From assembly GCA_900551245.1 (NCBI GenBank), contig URVC01000018.1, positions 1 through 64,000 of the forward strand: a stretch of 64,000 bases of DNA. Direction: 5' to 3'. The number at the start of each line of letters is the position of its first letter. Within the stretch, counting starts at the first letter, position 1. This DNA comes from an uncultured bacterium (GTDB taxonomy: Bacteria > Verrucomicrobiota > Lentisphaeria > Victivallales > Victivallaceae). The translations under genes and the position numbers were made by a program. Below the pieces are notes generated by a model. It saw only the letters and a list, made by a program, of their open reading frames with translations. It was not told the DNA's origin and ran no database searches. Shown in pieces: positions 60,270 to 64,000 of the stretch.

Positions 60270-61469
60270 TTAGTTGGAACAGTTGGTTGACTTTTCAATG
60301 AATTGCAGAACAAATTGCCAGTCGGCAAGGGTGACGTCATGTTTGCCGGTGCGCAGATAGTAGCCGACCCCGTCGCCGTACAGCGGCCGGTCCGGCGGCG
60401 GAAACTCCGCCTTTTCCCCCAGCCCCGCCGCGCCGAACAGACGGTAGACCTCGCCCGCCGCCTTCGCCGCCAGAAACTCGCCGCGCGGATCGGCCCAGAG
60501 ATCCTCGGTGGCGCTCGCCACCAGCACCGGCCGCGGTGCGATAAGGGAGATCAGAAAGTGCTGGTCGAAGGGGAGTTCCGCTTCGCGCCCGGCATAGGAA
60601 TCGAGCACCTTCCGGAACCACCAGGGGAAGGTCTCGGTGATGTAGGAGATGTGCTCCCCGAAATTCCGGCGGCTGAGCGCCGCGCCGCAACAGCCGGAGT
60701 CGTTGCTGACCACTCCGGCGAAGCGGGGATCGTTGGCCGCCGCCCAGAGCGCGGTCTTGCCGAGGCGGGAGTGGCCGTGCAGCCAGATCCGTTTCCGGTC
60801 GATCAAAGGTTCGCTCTCGAGCAGTTCCAGCAGCAGGATGCAGCCGAACGCCCAGGCGCTGATCGCGGTGCAGTCGCGCTGTTCCGGCGTCAGCTCCTCC
60901 GGCGTGCGGAAGAGTTTCCAGACGCTTTCCGCCCGCCCGTCCTCCCGGTCGGGGAAGAGATCGCCCCGGTTGGCGGTGATGACGCTGAAACCGTTTCGGA
61001 TCAGTTCCGAAAAAGGCCAGCGGGAAGCGCCCGCACCCCGCTCCGCCGGCTGGGTGAGGCGGGAGGTTTCGGTCGGGTAGACGTCCGGCTCGGTGCTGAC
61101 CGCGTGATTCCCGGGGAAGTTCAGCCCGGCAATCGCCGGAACCGGCTTCTCCGCGTGGAGCGGCAGATACCAGAGAACATCGACGAAATGGGTTTTGCCA
61201 TCGTTGGCAAGGTGGATTCTGACTTCACGTCGTTTCGCGATGCCGCCGAGTGCGCCGGAGAGTTCGCGGCGCAGCTCGAAGCGGACCGACTCCGGGCGCG
61301 GCGGCAGAGCGCCGTACATGAGGCGGGTGAAGTCGTCGAGAATCTCCGGACGTCTGACGTTGTTCCACTCGACGGCGGAACCGACTCTCCCGCCGCGGGG
61401 GCGGTCGAGGGGGGAGGGCAGGGGCAGCTGCCCCGCCTTCGCTTCCTCGGTGTTGATCGGGAATGCCAT
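60270..61469 (-). CDS. CE15 glucuronoyl esterase-like hydrolase without signal peptide
   Basis: Protein of 399 residues. The CE15 nucleophile motif GHSRLGKTALW places Ser234 as catalytic residue. SNDSGCCGAALSRRNFGE, SATEDLWADPRGEF (acid region) and TGKHDVTLADW (His377) complete the fold signature. CE15 enzymes cleave 4-O-methyl-glucuronoyl esters linking xylan to lignin and are normally exported; this one begins MAFPINTEEAKAG with no signal sequence, so it should act in the cytoplasm on imported uronoyl esters. AGGA lies close to the ATG. Longer upstream frames overlap the DUF1846 gene and are rejected. Confidence 0.87.
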   Translation of the reverse strand: MAFPINTEEAKAGQLPLPSPLDRPRGGRVGSAVEWNNVRRPEILDDFTRLMYGALPPRPESVRFELRRELSGALGGIAKRREVRIHLANDGKTHFVDVLWYLPLHAEKPVPAIAGLNFPGNHAVSTEPDVYPTETSRLTQPAERGAGASRWPFSELIRNGFSVITANRGDLFPDREDGRAESVWKLFRTPEELTPEQRDCTAISAWAFGCILLLELLESEPLIDRKRIWLHGHSRLGKTALWAAANDPRFAGVVSNDSGCCGAALSRRNFGEHISYITETFPWWFRKVLDSYAGREAELPFDQHFLISLIAPRPVLVASATEDLWADPRGEFLAAKAAGEVYRLFGAAGLGEKAEFPPPDRPLYGDGVGYYLRTGKHDVTLADWQFVLQFIEKSTNCSN

Positions 61470-61474
61470 ACTTC

Positions 61475-62989
61475 CTACTCCATGAAAAGGTTGCGACTGG
61501 TGAACCTCGGTTCGCTGGTCAGGTTGATGCCGAGCTTGCGCAGCCCGGATTCGTCGCCGGCGGTCGGCAGATGGCTGATGTGCATTTCGCAGCCGCAGAG
61601 TTTCGCGAGCTTGCGCATGGCCAGGCGTGCGGCCGGATTCGACGGCACCGAGACGCTGAGCGCGGTCAGCGTCTCCGCCAGATCGAGGCTGATCCCTTTG
61701 CTCTTGAAGATGTTCTTCTTGAGCATGCCGAGCGAATCGATCACCTCCGGGGAGATCAGCGGCAGGTCGTCCGGGAGCTTGGCGAGATATTTGATCGCGT
61801 TCAGAATGCAGCTCGAGGCGGCGTGGAGAAGCGGGGAGTTCTTGCCGGTGATGATGGTGCCGTCCGGCAGTTCGAGCGCGGCGCCGCAGTAGATGTTGTC
61901 GCTGCCCTTGTCCGGCTGTTTTTCCGCGGCTTTTGCCGCGGCGCGGGCGGGGGCGACCACCCGGCGGTCGAGTTCGGTGACTCCGAGATCGTCCATCAGG
62001 AGCTTGACCCGGTCGATGGCGCCCTTGTCGGCGGCGCCGGTCGCATAGTCGCACATGTAGCGGAAGTAGCGGCGGATGATCTCCTGAACGGAGGCCTGCC
62101 GCACCACTTCGTCGTCGGTGATGGCGAAGCCGACCCGGTTCACCCCCATGTCGGTCGGGGAGCGGTAGAGCTGTTCCGGATCCATGATCCGCGCGCAGAT
62201 CCGCTTGACGACCGGGAAGATTTCGACGTCGCGGTTGTAGTTGACCACCGTTTCGCCGTAGGCTTCGAGGTGGAAGGGGTCGACCATGTTGACGTCGGCC
62301 AGGTCGGCGGTCGCCGCCTCGTAGGCGATGTTGACGGGGTGGTTGAGCGGCAGATTCCAGACCGGGAAGGTTTCGAATTTGGCGTATCCGGCGCGGATGC
62401 CGCGCTGAAATTCGTGATAGACCTGCGAGAGGCAGGTGGCCATCTTCCCGGAATTCGGACCGGGGCCGGTGACCACGACGATCGGGCGGTCGGTTTCAAT
62501 GTAGGCGTTGGCGCCGTATCCGCGGCTGCTGACGATGGTTTCGACCTCGGTCGGATATCCTTCGATCGGGCGATGGGTATAGACTTTGATGCCGCGGCGG
62601 GAGAGTTTGTTCATGAAGGTGCGCACGGAGGGCTGGTTCTGGTAGCGGGTGACCACGACCGCCTTGACGTCGAGCTCCCAGTCGCGGAGGTCGTCGATGG
62701 TGCGCATGGTGTCGGTATCGTAGGAGAGGCCGAAGTCGGCGCGCATTTTTTTCTGTTCGATGTCGCCGGCGTAGATGCAGATGACGATGTCGACCTTGTC
62801 CTTGAGTTTCTGGAGCAGTTTGATTTTCGCATTGGGGTCAAACCCCGGCAGGATGCGTGCCGCGTGGAAGTCGCAGATCAGCTTCCCGCCGAATTCCAGA
62901 TAGAGTTTGTCGTCGAATTTACCGGCCCGTTCCAGGATCGCCTGGGATTGTTCCTCCAGATATTTCTCGCTGTCGAATCCGAGTTTCAT
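61475..62989 (-). CDS. DUF1846 domain-containing protein
   Basis: Protein of 504 residues, the normal DUF1846 length. The opening MKLGFDSEKYLEEQSQAI, followed by LYLEFGGKLICDFHAARILPGF, is diagnostic of the family; VVVTGPGPNSGKMATCLSQVYHEF looks like a P-loop-like nucleotide site and NMVDPFHLEAYGETVVNYNRDVEIFPV is also conserved. Function is unknown. The start is the ATG behind AAGGATTTGG; an ATG 19 codons earlier has no ribosome binding site. It is the first gene of the operon, five bases before the CE15 gene and upstream of uxaB and uxaA, which links the family to uronate metabolism here. Confidence 0.9.
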   Translation of the reverse strand: MKLGFDSEKYLEEQSQAILERAGKFDDKLYLEFGGKLICDFHAARILPGFDPNAKIKLLQKLKDKVDIVICIYAGDIEQKKMRADFGLSYDTDTMRTIDDLRDWELDVKAVVVTRYQNQPSVRTFMNKLSRRGIKVYTHRPIEGYPTEVETIVSSRGYGANAYIETDRPIVVVTGPGPNSGKMATCLSQVYHEFQRGIRAGYAKFETFPVWNLPLNHPVNIAYEAATADLADVNMVDPFHLEAYGETVVNYNRDVEIFPVVKRICARIMDPEQLYRSPTDMGVNRVGFAITDDEVVRQASVQEIIRRYFRYMCDYATGAADKGAIDRVKLLMDDLGVTELDRRVVAPARAAAKAAEKQPDKGSDNIYCGAALELPDGTIITGKNSPLLHAASSCILNAIKYLAKLPDDLPLISPEVIDSLGMLKKNIFKSKGISLDLAETLTALSVSVPSNPAARLAMRKLAKLCGCEMHISHLPTAGDESGLRKLGINLTSEPRFTSRNLFME

Positions 62990-63508
62990 ACCAAATCCTT
63001 CACCGCAGATGAAAATTGCATATACAAACGTAGAATATACCGGCAAAACGCTGTTTTTTCAAGACGGCGGAGCAATTTTATCGGCGATGCGGACTTTTGA
63101 GGAGGCCGCCGGAACCGGCCGCGGTTTTCCGTACGACAAGGGCGAAGACTATGACCGGATTCCGCAACCGGAGTGCCTTCCTCGAAACGTTGCTTTCTTC
63201 GAGGAGTTCCAAATACATGATGTGGTTCGCAGGAATTGGAAAAATTAATCAGCGGAGCGTTGAATATCGACAGAGATGTTTTTTGATTTTTTTTGATAAC
63301 TATATTCTTAATAACTTGTATTTGTTGAATATGATACTATGTTAGTTCTCGGTGCAGCATGGATGAGAAGAGTCTGTTATGAAAATATTTCCGATTTCTT
63401 CAAAACGAGCCGGACGATATTCCGGAACGGCTTTCAAAATGAGACATTCTGCCGGAGATATGGAGTACGGTTTTCATTTTTGATATTTCATTCAGGAAAG
63501 GTAACACA
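62990..63508. other. AT-rich leader region between the uronate operon and cas12b
   Basis: About 520 bp without a credible gene. Frames at 62907-63248, 63097-63345 and 63339-63779 lack ribosome binding sites and recognisable motifs; the last one overlaps cas12b. The left part carries the promoter region of the DUF1846 operon on the minus strand. The right part is AT-rich and includes an extended -10-like TGATACTAT (63332-63340) that could drive cas12b. No CRISPR repeat or obvious tracrRNA is visible. Confidence 0.5.
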
Positions 63509-64000
63509 ATGCCCGGTCAGTCAAAGGAAGTCACCCGCATCTATCAGGGACGAGTCACCGCTTGTGAAATCAAAGGCAAAGAACAGCCGCTTTCCATTCT
63601 CCAGGAGCACCATCAACTCTATCAGGATGCCGTCAATTACTACCTGTGTGCATTTGCGGCCATGGCAACCGATTCCGGAACTCCGATGGGGAAAATGCGG
63701 GAGCGTATTACCGCCGCTGCCGACGAGGGCGGTGTCTGGGATGATTTCTGGAGGAACGGCGAAGCGCGTCCGGGAATGAAAAATTCCCTTGCCCGCACGT
63801 TGCATGCTGATCCTGAAACTCTCTCTTTTGCCGTTGCCGCCGAGCGAATTCTGGGACGAGACCGTGCTCCGGCAGAGGTGCTTGAGGCCGCCATTGATCT
63901 TGTTGCCAAAAAGTGTAAAGGGGATGTGCAACAGCCCGGTCGAACCTATTCGGCTTTGTTCTGCGATCCTGACTCCCAGGCAAATTTTGAATTTGATGAA
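63509..64000 (+). CDS. cas12b: N-terminal part of type V-B CRISPR effector Cas12b (C2c1), cut by window edge
   Basis: The frame is open from ATG 63509 to the last base, giving 164 residues of what would be a protein of over 1000. AGGAAAGG (63494-63501) is a well-placed ribosome binding site. The N-terminus contains TRIYQGRV (9-16), EHHQLYQDAVNYYL (33-46), VWDDFWRNGEARPGM (77-91) and GRTYSALFCDPDSQANF (about 144-160). These match, in order and spacing, the N-terminal OBD/REC region of the Opitutaceae-type Cas12b as I recall it (IYQGRV, HH-LFQ-A-NYYL, FCDPDS-ANF). The RuvC nuclease motifs lie beyond the edge. Type V-B effectors are crRNA- and tracrRNA-guided DNA nucleases. It appears to be the first gene of the locus, since upstream genes are unrelated and on the other strand. 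Confidence 0.82.
   Translation, partial: MPGQSKEVTRIYQGRVTACEIKGKEQPLSILQEHHQLYQDAVNYYLCAFAAMATDSGTPMGKMRERITAAADEGGVWDDFWRNGEARPGMKNSLARTLHADPETLSFAVAAERILGRDRAPAEVLEAAIDLVAKKCKGDVQQPGRTYSALFCDPDSQANFEFDE

Noticed and set aside
63339..63779. A 146-codon frame overlapping the start of cas12b
   Set aside because: No ribosome binding site or motif, out of frame with cas12b, and its second half is simply another frame of the cas12b sequence.
63509..64000. TnpB/IS605-type transposon nuclease as alternative to Cas12b
   Set aside because: TnpB proteins do not carry the IYQGRV and FCDPDS-ANF N-terminal segments, and no transposon ends or tnpA are visible. The full C-terminus would settle it.
1..64000. 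CRISPR array inside the window
   Set aside because: No regularly spaced direct repeats of about 25-40 bp were seen on reading through the sequence; any array for the Cas12b locus must lie beyond 64000.

Overview
The window looks like a chromosomal segment of a GC-rich, Gram-negative, carbohydrate-degrading anaerobe. The best guess is the phylum Lentisphaerota (Victivallis-like). Supporting this are several DUF1559-type prepilin-like proteins, many carbohydrate-active enzymes, lipid A arabinose-modification genes, a flavin-based electron-bifurcating complex and one Opitutaceae-like Cas12b. The assignment is inferred from gene content only.

Layout. 1-2.5 kb is an AT-rich patch with two unrecognised membrane proteins; the second runs into a GC-rich, hairpin-rich repeat-like stretch. 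2.5-6.6 kb is a + strand run: ArsR regulator, tandem-domain class II aldolase, MBL-fold hydrolase, CDF metal exporter and SnoaL-like protein. It is followed by a tRNA-Cys on the - strand. 7-22 kb is mostly - strand housekeeping: gcvT, rpe, a three-subunit NuoE/NuoF/GltD-like complex, arnA-arnD, a YhaO/YhaN-like nuclease-ATPase pair, citrate synthase and a polysaccharide deacetylase. 22-28.5 kb holds an M42 peptidase, a small membrane protein, an APC antiporter and two secretin-like outer-membrane proteins.

29-54 kb is the accessory, polysaccharide-directed region. The same plan occurs three times: a sugar-type transcriptional regulator, a prepilin-like DUF1559 protein, and a large secreted glycoside hydrolase, esterase or unknown protein (about 29.0-34.2, 37.2-42.6 and 47.4-53.9 kb). 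Between the last two lies a - strand operon (metallophosphoesterase, GT9 glycosyltransferase, periplasmic protein, DUF445) and the RNase P RNA gene. 54-57 kb has a GntR/LacI-chimera regulator with a GH101-like enzyme. 57.2-63 kb is a compact - strand uronate operon: DUF1846, CE15 glucuronoyl esterase, uxaB, uxaA.

At the extreme right edge (63509 onward) an open reading frame running off the window carries the N-terminus of a type V-B CRISPR effector, Cas12b (C2c1), close to the Opitutaceae type. It is the start of a CRISPR-Cas locus whose remaining genes, array and tracrRNA must lie outside the window. No CRISPR array is visible inside it.
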